Assembly: GCA_011033025.1 (NCBI GenBank)
Contig: WFMF01000066.1
Coordinates: 248,001-312,000, forward strand
Source: Beroe forskalii
Taxonomy: Eukaryota > Ctenophora > Nuda > Beroida > Beroidae
Direction of reading: 5' to 3'
DNA length: 64,000 nucleotides
Shown: positions 13,301 to 22,645 of the stretch, piece after piece
Layout of the letters: every line of letters begins with the position of its first letter
How positions within the stretch are numbered: position 1 is the stretch's first letter
The notes under the pieces: generated by a model
The model's input: only the letters and a program-made list of their open reading frames with translations
Databases searched by the model: none
What the model was told of the DNA's origin: nothing
Program-made: the position numbers and the translations under genes

Positions 13301-14142
13301 TTTTGGAATTTCTAATTTGCCCCAATACTCCAATACTATCTTTCTCCTTTCACTCATTTACGGGTTCCCCTTCAAGTTAATCTCTGGTCTCAATGTAACT
13401 CTAGTCTAAAAGTTACTCTTAATCTCAATCTTACAATGTTACTCTGAGTCTCAATGTTACTTACTGTTACTCTGAGTCTCACTGTTACATGTTACTTATT
13501 GTTACTCACTATAATTCCATGTTACCCCGTGTGTTATCTCAGGTGGAGAGCCATCTCTTTGCTGTCGGTGGCTGTAGAAGTGATGGCACTGTGCTCTACA
13601 GCATTGAAAGATACAACACAGAAACAGATCAGTGGAGCAGTGTGGGGCTCATGGCGGTGATTATAACTTATATGAACTGATTAATTTATTTTTAGTGACT
13701 CTATAATCAGGATGTGTGGAAGACATCAGCCTAATTCAAGATTCTTCATCTCATTGCTCCAATGAGACGGACTCATCTCCAATTTTCAAACTAGGCAATG
13801 AGAATATCGTTTTGTTTTGAAATTTATAATTCCTGAACTGAAGATCGTCTTTTAACAACTTAGGATTTAGGAAATCCCACTCAACGTTACCCATAACCGC
13901 TATTATTGAATATTTAAATCAATCATCAGTGTGCCATAGACGCTTAACCTCACCAATCATTTCAGAGCGGAAGGTTTGCGTTAGCAGTTGCCGTGGTATC
14001 TGGTCAGCTGTTCATCATCGGAGGCAATGACGGCACTAAAACGGTGAGTGTTGTGGAGAAGTTTAACCCTGTGAAGAACAAGAGTGAGCTGGTGCAGCCC
14101 ATGAAGCGGCCACGGGAGTGGATGGCTGTTGCTGTCACGTGA
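4356..14142 (+). CDS. BTB-BACK-Kelch (KLHL-type) protein, 13 exons, 5' end missing
   Basis: Likely substrate adaptor of a Cullin-3 ubiquitin ligase, as known for the KLHL family. Exons: 4356-4511, about 4735-4848 (start uncertain), 5003-5153, 5351-5475, 9414-9503, 9684-9799, 10033-10167, 10856-10941, 11497-11581, 12511-12825, 13193-13268, 13543-13656, 13966-14142. The first three exons and part of the fourth give the BTB fold (HARQLLDGVGD, FTDVIIKI, SSKYFRAMFTNDLKEGQ, NFMYTGRI); exons 4-7 the BACK domain; exons 8-13 five Kelch repeats with double-glycine motifs (IIGGQD, YVGGGSF, YVVGGHDG, FAVGGCRSDG, FIIGGNDG), each followed by a conserved Trp or equivalent. About 580 residues, normal for the family. 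Splice sites are GT-AG in phase except between exons 1 and 2, where the obvious junction loses one base; acceptors at 4688 or 4697 restore frame but insert 12-15 residues into the BTB fold. Exon 10 carries about 20 extra residues from a duplicated acceptor. The paralogue group was not resolved. Confidence 0.9.
5832..7056 (-). CDS. Rhodopsin-like (class A) GPCR nested in a Kelch-gene intron
   Basis: Two exons, 6650-7056 and 5832-6456, joined in phase by a GT-AG intron (TTCAG|GTTAGA ... ACCCCAG|CCCGAC), giving about 343 residues and seven hydrophobic segments. TM1 starts near GILFLSAFLIS, TM2 carries LAVCDFF (the usual LAxxD), TM3 ends in TRLWKVC where DRY is expected, and TM7 carries DPLIIF in place of NPxxY. 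The missing DRY acid and the Asp-for-Asn swap suggest altered signalling or a rapidly evolving orphan receptor; the ligand cannot be inferred. The first exon may not hold the true N-terminus: the Met at 7056 is simply the first in frame. The whole gene lies inside intron 4 (5476-9413) of the opposite-strand BTB-Kelch gene. Confidence 0.8.
6593..6622. repeat. CAGT/CAAT tetranucleotide microsatellite
   Basis: A run of about seven 4-bp units inside the GPCR intron, just downstream of its 5' splice site in the direction of transcription. Confidence 0.8.
7918..8000. repeat. Inverted repeat (GGCCGGCACAAA arms)
   Basis: The 12-bp arms 7918-7929 and 7989-8000 are perfect reverse complements separated by about 59 bp. 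This may be a small MITE or a sub-structure at the 5' border of the Helitron-like element that follows. Confidence 0.5.
7976..8652 (+). mobile_element. Helitron-like non-autonomous element, copy A
   Basis: About 640 bp of this stretch match, in reverse complement, the stretch at 52978-53810 with only scattered differences. The 3' end shows Helitron hallmarks: a GC hairpin (AGGCCCAACGGGCCT, 8632-8646), then CTAG at 8649-8652 followed by T. Copy A lacks about 150 bp that copy B has next to the hairpin. I could not fix the 5' TC end; homology begins around CACGTGAATT at 7976. No transposase or helicase is encoded. It lies in intron 4 of the Kelch gene. Confidence 0.65.
10178..10756 (+). repeat. 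Intronic minisatellite with units of about 14-22 bp containing CAGGTAAC
   Basis: Roughly thirty imperfect units built from GGTAACCATAGCAAC plus AGTAACA or GTCAACA spacers. The array starts 11 bp after the inferred donor of Kelch exon 7 (10167|10168, GG|GTGGAG) and fills most of that intron. Nearly every unit contains ACAGGTAAC, close to the consensus 5' splice site. Open frames on the minus strand across the array are repeat artefacts. Confidence 0.9.
12471..12603 (+). repeat. Tandem duplication across the acceptor of Kelch exon 10
   Basis: Copy 1 at 12471-12533 and copy 2 at 12544-12603 share TCTAGAATT, GATAAG, CCGCA and a CGTGTGTA end, with divergence between. Copy 1 keeps a usable CCGCAG acceptor (exon from 12511); copy 2 has CCGCAT instead. 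Both copies encode versions of the start of Kelch repeat 2 in the same frame. Confidence 0.65.
13269..13555 (+). repeat. 13-bp direct repeat bracketing Kelch intron 11
   Basis: GTGGAGAGCCATC occurs at 13269-13281, at the 5' end of the intron, and at 13543-13555, at the start of exon 12. The intron uses GT at 13269 and AG at 13541-13542, so the left copy is intronic and the right copy is coding. Confidence 0.85.
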
Positions 14143-15075
14143 CCCGATCCTCATTCCCCTGCCCGCGTCTCCATGGTAACACGAGCCCTGATCATGGATA
14201 CTGAATTACTTCATCTGCTCTGGTGGATACCCTTTTCCATGCTCATAGTGAAGTGCTCACTGCTCAGTGTGAGTGCCTGTTTAGAGGCGCCGAAAAAATT
14301 ATATAAAACTTTTGTCATAAATCGAATTCGAACATTCCGGGCGAACTTGGATTTGAGCTTGGATGCAAGACTTATTCCGGAACCTGGATAGTTGATAGCA
14401 TGAAAACTGTTGGAGAGAAGATCAAGATAGGGGGATGGAAATCAAAATCAGACTACTTGTCCAATTTTGAGTAAATTCAACTATGTAAATATTTATTGAT
14501 ATTCTCTGGTTTCGATTTTCTTCTTTCTTGTTCTATGTTGCTCCATTTATTTCCATTCCAATTTTTGTCACAGTCACATCTAAAAAATATCGAGAATATC
14601 TGTGATTGGGCATTGATCTTCATTTAAACTGTTAACTGAATATTTTGATACAAAAGACACATTTGATTTAAATTTGAAGTTTTTTATTGAAATTTTTATT
14701 TAAGAGTTATCAATTAGTGAGTGATAGAGTTTCAGCTTTAAGTAACCATAGTGTCCCGACCTATTGTTTCACAGCCCATTGAAACATTACGCCGTGAGCC
14801 AATAGGTCAAGACATCACGGCAATAAAGTTTGCTGTTTGCAGTGACAATTGCAAATTAATAACAATCATTGTATGTACCTCAACCTATAGTGGGTTTCTA
14901 AATTCTATTTCTAGTCTTAAATGTCCGATTTTTGTTGATTGAAAATTGTGATCTTCATATCAATCAGAATGAGATTGTTTTCAGCAATACTAAGAATTTA
15001 ATTTTGAATCGGCTTTAAATTCAATATTTATGTCCGTTTCCCTGCTATTCAGATGAGCACATACAATATACATTT
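14143..15075 (+). other. 3' UTR of the Kelch gene and AT-rich spacer
   Basis: Follows the Kelch stop codon at 14140-14142. An AATAAA lies at 14822-14827. No other coding signal is seen. Confidence 0.5.
14822..14827 (+). terminator. Candidate polyadenylation signal of the Kelch gene
   Basis: AATAAA about 680 bp after the stop codon, with T-rich sequence downstream. Cleavage position not confirmed. Confidence 0.4.
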
Positions 15076-15125
15076 AACCGTGGTGTCTTGAACTTGTGAA
15101 ACATAAGCGTGAAGCGCGGCGCTTG

Positions 15126-15427
15126 GGGGCCATCCATAAAGGACGTCCGCAATGAGGGGGGAGGGGGGAGTCTGGCCAATGCGGACGTAGGGGGAGGGGG
15201 GTGTTTGGCCAAATGCGGACGTCCGCAATTCATGGAAATTTTGGGCGATTTGACAGCTATTTTACTAGAAAATCATGAATTTTCGGAGCCAAAAATGATG
15301 ACCCAAAAGATTTTAAAGAAAAATGCGGACGTCCGGGGGGGAGGGAGGGGTTTCTGGATTGCGGACAAGGGGGAGGGAGGGGTCTAAAATGGCCGAAATT
15401 TTGCGGACGTCCTTTATGGATGGCCCC
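15126..15427. mobile_element. MITE with perfect 27-bp terminal inverted repeats
   Basis: Arms 15126-15152 and 15401-15427 are exact reverse complements, starting GGGGCCATCCATAAAGGACG. The interior is G-rich (GGGGGGAGGGG tracts) with repeated GCGGACGT boxes and codes for nothing. A short TTGG in both flanks may be target-site duplication but is not secure. Degraded relatives occur at 35079-35172 and 36256-36600. It sits inside the GC-rich composite repeat. Confidence 0.75.
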
Positions 15428-15509
15428 TTGGGCACTTTTCAAGGTGCGCTGCATTGAAACTGAAAGTACTTTGAGTTTGCGTGCTGTCAAGTGTCACGCG
15501 CCGCAAAAA

Positions 15510-15543
15510 GTGCCCTGGCGCGGCACAAAACGCGCCAGGGCAC
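15510..15543. repeat. GC-rich hairpin
   Basis: Perfect 13-bp arms GTGCCCTGGCGCG and CGCGCCAGGGCAC around an 8-bp loop, 15510-15522 and 15531-15543. Confidence 0.7.
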
Positions 15544-16613
15544 GCGCGCAACGTTTTTTACATTTTACTTTTAGTTCCAGTTCCACATTCAACATTTTTC
15601 AGACGTCTGACCCCTTCGGTGGGCGCGCGCGCGTCCGCCGAAGGCAACGTCTGACAATTCTTGCCAGACGTTGTCTGTCTCTTGCCAGACGTTGTCTGCC
15701 CCATATTTTTTTCAAAATAACCCCCGTCCCGACTCTGCGAGTCGGGGCGCGCGCGCGAGGGGGCCAGGCAACGCCTGGCAAGTCTGTCTCATGATTTTAA
15801 ATTAAATCGGGCGCGCAGGGGGCCAGGCAGTGGGAGACCTACCCAAATCTTGCCAGACGTTGCCTGCGAGTCGGGGCGCGCGCGCGAGGGGGCCTGGCAA
15901 CCCAAATTTGGGCCGGTGGGCCCTTCGGCTTCCTAAGCCCGCATAGGTGTGTGTGCGCGACGATAACAGGGGTTGCCAGGTGTTTGTCGTACGATGTATG
16001 ACCTGCTGACGCCAGCCGCGGCGCTGAATGCTGATTCTCGAGAGGGTCTGTCAACGTCAGACAAATAATGGGTCTGACGACGTCAGACTCAGACAAAACA
16101 GGGGTATACGTGTTTAGCAACCCTTCGGCGGGCGCGCGTCCGCCCGAAGACAAGTACGTCAACGTCTGACAACATTTGGAGTACGGTCACATCCAGTCAG
16201 AAGAAACAATAACATACATGCAACGTCTATCGACATCGATGTTGCTAAACACGTATATCCCTGTTCGATTCGGATCGCGGTGCGCTCCCCCAGAAGCGCT
16301 GCACGCACACCTATTGACCTATTTTATGTTGTCAGACGTTGTCAAACGCAAAGGCGAAGGGGTCAGACAACGTCTGACAAGACCTGTGCGGGCTTCAGAA
16401 ATATCGATTAATTAGACTCCAAAAAATATGAACAATTGGGAAGACAGCGTCTGGTAAGATTATTTGAATGCAAAAGATTTTGTTTTTCTCGTGAATTCGT
16501 GCTAGTAGTAGTACTTTGTGCAATGTGCTCAAGTACGACTACGCGTTGTGAGAAGAAATTTAAAAAAAGACGAGCAATGTCCGTCGACCGTTTTCGGCGA
16601 AACAGACCTCTAT

Positions 16614-17106
16614 TAGGGATCGTTCACATATTACGTAATCAATCACCTAGGGGCATTGGGGTGTTTTCAAAATCATTATATTTATCGTTACGTTTGATTA
16701 CGGGGAGGAGGGAGGGGGTTTTGATAATCAAAACATCCAATTTTCGACTCAATTTTTTGCCACAAATTCTCGGTATTTTTGGAAAACCAACTCAGTAGCA
16801 CCATTTTTTACCAAAACTTTTCAAAACTTACCCCAACATTTTCATAATTCTTTTTCCAAATGTGAAACTGAAACATAATCATTATCTGTATCAATATTAA
16901 AAAATCATTATCAATATTTAAGGTGTTTACACTGTCCATTTTCTTCACTGTCTACTCGAGTAGGTGGGGTGGGGGTTAAACCATGATATTGATAACGTAA
17001 TATTCTCCCCAGGAGAGAGGGAGATTGGGCTTTGATTACGAGGGGGAGGGAGGGGGTTGAAAATGGCCAAAAATTGATTACGTTTTATATGAACGAATAC
17101 GATCCC
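16614..17106. mobile_element. MITE with imperfect TAGGGATCGTTCAC/ATTACGTAATCA termini
   Basis: The left end TAGGGATCGTTCACATATTA continues to ACGTAATCAA; the right end (17074-17106) is an imperfect reverse complement ending in GAATACGATCCC. The interior has G-rich blocks (GGGGAGGAGGGAGGGGG) and no coding potential. Shorter relatives are at 28257-28334 and about 38467-38862. Confidence 0.65.
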
Positions 17107-17458
17107 AAATGGGTACGTGTTTAGCTGAAGCTCGCCCATTAAGTGAGCTTCTTCATTTTTTACAATACTAATTCTAATTAACTCAAACTGAATACAATGA
17201 AAACTCAGAAATAAACAGCATCTTGATTCTGGAAATAGAATGATTTAAATAGATCACTAAAAGTAAAATGCAACAAATCGAAATAACGATACGGATATTC
17301 CCATGAATACTTTAAAATATGACACATCTGTTGTTATGTAAATGCATCAATCATTTCATTCAAATTGTTTAAACCTCAAAATCAAACTGACAACTAGTTG
17401 AATGATCGGGTCGTTATATTATAAGCTCAAATTCAATATATGATGTTTATTGTTAATG

Positions 17459-19385
17459 TTAACGTATCTTCTTCTTGATGAAGAAGTTCTTCATGCTGAA
17501 GATGATGTAACATCCCGTTGTAACCACTGTAAGTGCAGTGATACCCCCGTACCAAATCACTCTGATACTGGTTAAGTAGGAGATTCCTCTGAACTCTAGC
17601 TCCCGGGACTGGGGGAGTTGAAAAGTTAAAATTAAATCAGTGTAATTGATAGTGATGTTCATTGTTCCAGCGAGTGACGAGGCATAAAGAAATAGGGGTG
17701 CTATTGAGGACAAAAACTTAATTAAATTCTAAATGATCTGAACGGTCGAAGTGGCAACTGGCTATTGTCAACATACTTCGGCAACCACATTGACACCCTA
17801 GCCAGAATTAAGAAGAAAAACTTGGAAATAGGAGATACATCAAGCATTTACCCGATAATAATCCTGTTCCTTCTTGATATACGCTAGGGACCGGTTGGCT
17901 GACTCCAATTGCTCTATTATACTCTGCTTCTTGTCGAGCAATTTCACCTGCTCTTCCTCTGATTCCTGATAGTGCTTCTCTGATACCACGTGAAACATCT
18001 GTAGGGGGGACAGCAAATTAGGAAATACTGAGAGTTGGTGATTGGGGTATCACTATCAACTCGCATCAGTGAGAGTTTGATAGATAGTTACTTCAGGAGG
18101 CGATCTGCCTATCCAATTAGATAATCAAATTTTCAAATTCCAACGTCGTATCGTCGTATTCAGTATTACACCACTGTCAACAAAATATTAATACAAATGT
18201 TAACAAAATTTGTCTGGCGTTGCCTGACTCCCTCGCGCGCGCGAAGTGCGCGCGCCACAAATAAAATTTAAAATTTGAAATAATGGGTCTGGCGACGTCA
18301 GACAAAACAAATTGTACGCAATAGATGTCCTCATTCGGTTTGGAAAAAGTGCTCACTTCTGATAACAAGAAAAAAAATCTGAAATTTACAGTGTTTCCTT
18401 TTATCCAAGTTTAGCCATTTCATCAAATTATTTGACCGTAATTCATGCATAAACTGATAATATACTTACAATGTTTCTGGAAGCTTTATTCTCATGAGCA
18501 TCTTTAGGGATTGCTTGGAAACAGAACCAATGTTGGCCCGGCTTGGAGGTGAAGTAACTTAACTTTCCTTTCCCAGCCTTGGTTTCCTGAGATGGGAATA
18601 TGATAATATGGTGCCCAGAGAGCCAAAGTGATTTATTTTTAAATAATTTCATTCGAACTTGAAATCCGTAATCACATTTACGTGTGAGTGTGGAGTGACA
18701 TTTATATTATGGGTGATAGATAAAAAATTCCTTAAAACTTTTATTTTTCTTCACTAACCTTGGCCATTCTGGGCCAACGAGTCGAGGTGATTGAACCTGA
18801 ATTACCTCGACTTGAGATTTTCAATATATTTTTGTTTAAAGGTGGAATTACTTTATAGTCAACTCAAAAGTCAGATTAATGGCAGAAGGATTTGGGTACC
18901 TTCATCATTTGTGCGTGCTTCTTGTCAGTTGCTACGTCCAAGTACGACACGGTTTGTAACATGATGATGGAGGACGACGTGGTTCCTTCGTAACTTCCGT
19001 CTTCTAGAAGTTCAGTAGCTTTCCATAGGTCTGAAAAACATTAAAACAACTGGTTTAATTTGAAGTAGCAGAATACAGTAGAGAGCCATTGTGATGAAGG
19101 TTATATCGGAAGGATGAAGAGAGTGATTGGGATGAGAGAGCTCACATTGTTACGAGACAATCACATGAAAATTTAGAAGTATTGCAGTGGGGACCTCACT
19201 TTTCACGAGACAATTTCACTCCTTCAAGAGACTATGTTCAAAAATCGGGTGCTGTACTCACATGTGATCATCATGTTGTCAGGCACGTCTTGAAGGAAGC
19301 AGGAAGCCTTGTAGTGCTGAATAAACATGTGCAAACTCTCCACTCCGAGAAGCAGTGATATCAGAACAAGTAGATTCCGTAGCAT
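17459..19385 (-). CDS. p24/TMED family (emp24/gp25L/p24) cargo receptor, five exons
   Basis: Type I membrane protein expected to cycle between ER and Golgi in COPII/COPI vesicles. Exons on the minus strand: 19262-19385, 18900-19030, 18470-18586, 17852-17998, 17459-17608; all junctions are GT-AG and in phase, giving 222 residues (family about 200-230). Start Met 19385 is chosen because it opens directly into a signal peptide (MLRNLLVLISLLLGVES); an upstream Met at 19451 would bury it. The GOLD domain has the two usual cysteines (KASCFLQDVPD and WFCFQAI), followed by a coiled coil (ESEEEQVKLLDKKQSIIEQL), one TM helix and a short cytosolic tail with FF and KKK, the COPII and COPI sorting signals. 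The GOLD domain is divergent, so I do not assign a subfamily. Confidence 0.85.
18200..18310. repeat. Fragment of the GC-rich composite repeat in a TMED intron
   Basis: Contains TGTCTGGCGTTGCCTGACTC, a CG-alternating block around 18232-18255 and GGTCTGGCGACGTCAGACAA, all modules of the 15.5-16.4 kb complex. It lies in the intron between 18470 and 17998. Confidence 0.6.
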
Positions 19386-19998
19386 CCTCACTGATGGGAG
19401 CTGATGATAAACCAAATTCTTATCTATAAAGTCATTACAAGATAGGTCCATCTCACTTCCAGAGCTGAGCTGATAACGGCAGAACTGTGCTGATAACGGC
19501 AGAACTGTGCGAGACCGTTTGCACAGCTCTCAATGTGGGAGGGCACTATCATTGCTATATTAGTCAGCAGATTGTGAGAACAGGTAGTCAGGTTTTACAT
19601 AGGATAAAGGAAACAGAGAGATTTGGTAGACCGTAGATGCCAGACAGGATTACAAAGTTGCAATCTGGTATTCAGAAACAGCTTGTATAACAAGAAACGT
19701 TACCAATTGTCAATGCAGGTACAAAGTGCGCCTCGTCAGTACTAAACTACAGTTGCATCAATACACACATTCTGTGAACGTTGTGACAAATTGAGACACT
19801 CAAGTCTCGATCTCGTCCCCACATTTCTTTCGATTGGAAATTATAATCAAAGCACAGACAAGCGCCAAGCATTGTTCAGAAGCGGTCAGTTGTCATAGCT
19901 CACTAGATCGTGGATCACTAGATCAGTAGATGGTGGATCAGTAGATCATAGCACACTAGATCGTGGATGAATAGATCGTAGCTCACTAAGGCAAGGAA

Positions 19999-20430
19999 GG
20001 TACCTTATTAACAACGGTACCTTATTAACAACGGCACCTTATTAACAACGGTACTTAACTGGGTACCTCAACAACAACGGTACCTAACTGGGTAACTTAA
20101 TAACAACGGGTACCTTAATAACAACAGTACCTTGATAACAACGGTACCTAAACAACAACGGTACCTAAACAACAACGGTACCTAAACAACAACGGTACCT
20201 TAACAACAACAGTACCTTAACAACAACGGTACCTTAACAACAACGGTACCTTAACAACAACGGTACCTTAACAACAACGGTACCTTAACAACAACGGTAC
20301 CTTAACAACAACGGTACCTTAACAACAACGGTACCTTAACAACAACGGTACCTTAACAACAACGGTACCTTAACAACAACGGTTCTTTAACAACAACGGT
20401 ACTTTAACAAAAACGGAACTTTATTATTTT
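19999..20430. repeat. 17-bp minisatellite, unit GGTACCTTAACAACAAC
   Basis: More than twenty units. The left part is irregular (TTATTAACAACGGTACC and longer spacers); the central part is nearly perfect 17-mers. Most units have a palindromic GGTACC. Confidence 0.9.
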
Positions 20431-20506
20431 ATTAACAACACGTTAAGCCAATGAAACAAATAGAACTAATGGCGATAGGGGCAGCACACGTCCTTATATA
20501 TGGTGG

Positions 20507-20790
20507 CTGACACCACTCCATCATCAATGACGAACGACGACGTAGGCACATTCCACATATCAACGCAATGACGTTGACACCACTCAGTACCCAATCAAGC
20601 ATGACGAATAGCGTTACGTGCGCATACCAACTCTATGACATTGACACCACTCTGAACCATATTAAGCGTGACGAGTAGCTACGTTTGCACATTCCACATA
20701 CCAATCCTATGACGTTGACACCACTTTGAGTACCCAATCGAGCATGACGAAAATTGTTACGTGCACATACCAAATCGATCACATGACACA
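20507..20790. repeat. Four tandem units of about 70 bp starting TTGACACCACT
   Basis: Units begin near 20507, 20574, 20640 and 20714 and alternate between two related types (types with GCACATTCCACAT and with ACGTGCRCATACCAA). The TTGACACCACT core also heads every unit of the 30-bp array at 40986-41280. Confidence 0.75.
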
Positions 20791-22523
20791 TTGAAAGCAC
20801 ACAAATTTATTACGATAAAAAGTGTCCCTTTCCTTTCTCTGTCTCATTTCATGCTTCTATCATTCATTTTTAACCTGTGTTATTTATGAATGCACAAAAA
20901 TTTTGAGCGCTCTGATCCACAGCAAATATACGACGTACGTTGTAACGTACCGGGTACGGTACGGCCGGGCGCGGCCCGGCACTGTACGTATGTACTAGCT
21001 GATCGATAAAAACGTACGTGACGCGCATTTGTATCTGTAAATTTTAGCACAAAACTAGCAATATCCAGGGATCGACTTAGCCAACATAAAATTCCTAATT
21101 ATGTTACTCGATATCTTAATAAGCCCAGAAGTCCTAGGTGTTACAATGAATAAAGATTTCGTCCCTGTGATACAGTAACTTTAATTAGGCAGATTAAGGA
21201 TAATTATGCTGTCATGTTACCTGAAAATTCGTAACGTGTTGAAAACAGTACGAAAAGGCCGTTACAATTGCATTTTGTAGGTCATTGGTAAAATATTTCT
21301 ATACATAGTCTGCGATTCACCCGTGAGCTAATTGTTATTTTAAGAGAGCTGATTCAGGGAAAGAAAGATGAGAGATTAATGACAAGTGGAGTGAGTGTTA
21401 CGTCAGTGTAATACGTCATTAGCTCACATAACAAAACACAACGCATACCATAACAATAACATAGTGGGCTAGCATACGACATTGTTATTCATTGAAACTT
21501 GTTTGTCAATGAAGTGCTACTTTTAGCAAGTTTATGCTAATAATTACGAGACTCGCATTGAAGTTACAGTATCACATTCTCAAAGAAATTCACATTTAAA
21601 CAACAGCTGGCTGCTGTGGATTCAGTTGCGGCTCGTAATTTGTAAGCCGATGATTGATTCTGAGGAATGCAGCAACTGCTAAATCACATGTGTGATGTGT
21701 TAAAACTTTAAATCGGCTCCAGAATTATAGTAAAAGGTAGAATGTAGATTTCACTATTATTGTTTTCCAACATCCATATTTTAGCATTAATTTCAGTAAT
21801 ACTGCCTTGAATAACCTGCACAGGTAACTTCAAACACTCTTAAAACTTCACAAAAACACACACACAGCACATACAGAGCACATACATGAATGTAGCTCTC
21901 TTTTCACAAGTTGATAAAGTATGCGAGTGTATGTATTGGTATGTGAAGCACTACAACAGTACAGCATTAATGCTAGCATTACTTTACTACTAGCTTAACC
22001 TTATTACGTGTCTCATGAAATGTAGAGATTCACCCACAAGAAATGTACACGCTTTATACTACTGGTAAACGGTAGAACTGTAGGTTTTAACACCGAGTTA
22101 AATCAACATGTTAATGTGACATGTCAAGTCAGTAGACAGTTCATTATAACACAGCCGGAGTTTAAAGAGTCGATTATCTGTCAAGTTAGCTGTACAAGTT
22201 TCACGAGAAATCAAAGATTTTCCTAATTTTTCACCATCTTCAATCCACCTTGCTCCATGAACTAAATATTTAAGGCGTCTTATCTCACAATTCATCAGAA
22301 GGAGAACTGGGAATTCACAGCTTTGCAGTTTCCTATTAGAATATCCCGTGTAACTTAACTCTCTGCTTACACAGCCAGTGCTGAGAAATGGTGTCCACAT
22401 ACTGACATACACAGCAACTTTCTGAATGTGATGAACAGCTGGATAATGTAGAGAAATGATCACCTCAATTCACTGCATGCACCTGCGCAACACTCAACAT
22501 TTCAACATAACCTGTAATTCTGT

Positions 22524-22645
22524 GGAAAGGTTCATCTTGGAACGTGAAAACTGTTACAGAAAGGAGTAGTGACAGTGTAACTGTGCAGAGGTTCATCTTT
22601 GAACGTAAAAACTGTTACAGTAAGTGAGTTGTGACAGTGTAACTG
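22524..22645. repeat. 61-bp tandem duplication
   Basis: Two copies, 22524-22584 and 22585-22645, sharing GGTTCATCTT, GAACGT, ACTGTTACAG and GTGACAGTGTAACTG with a few substitutions. Confidence 0.75.

Larger units (their letters stand above)
15076..16460. repeat. GC-rich composite repeat with CG-alternating hairpins
   Basis: A GC island in AT-rich surroundings made of recurring modules: variants of CAACGTCTGACAA and its complement; hairpins with CCTTCGGYGGGCGCG arms (15613-15644, 16122-16148); CCCGCATAGGTGTGTGT (15938-15954); and a segment at 15988-16065 that recurs inverted at 35893-35983. ACCGTGGTGTCTYGA near its left edge recurs at 38067. Open frames here look repeat-derived and are not called as genes. 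Confidence 0.7.

Noticed and set aside
15420-16162. Arg/Ala-rich frames on both strands
   Set aside because: They arise from GC-rich repeat modules without stops and show no protein similarity.
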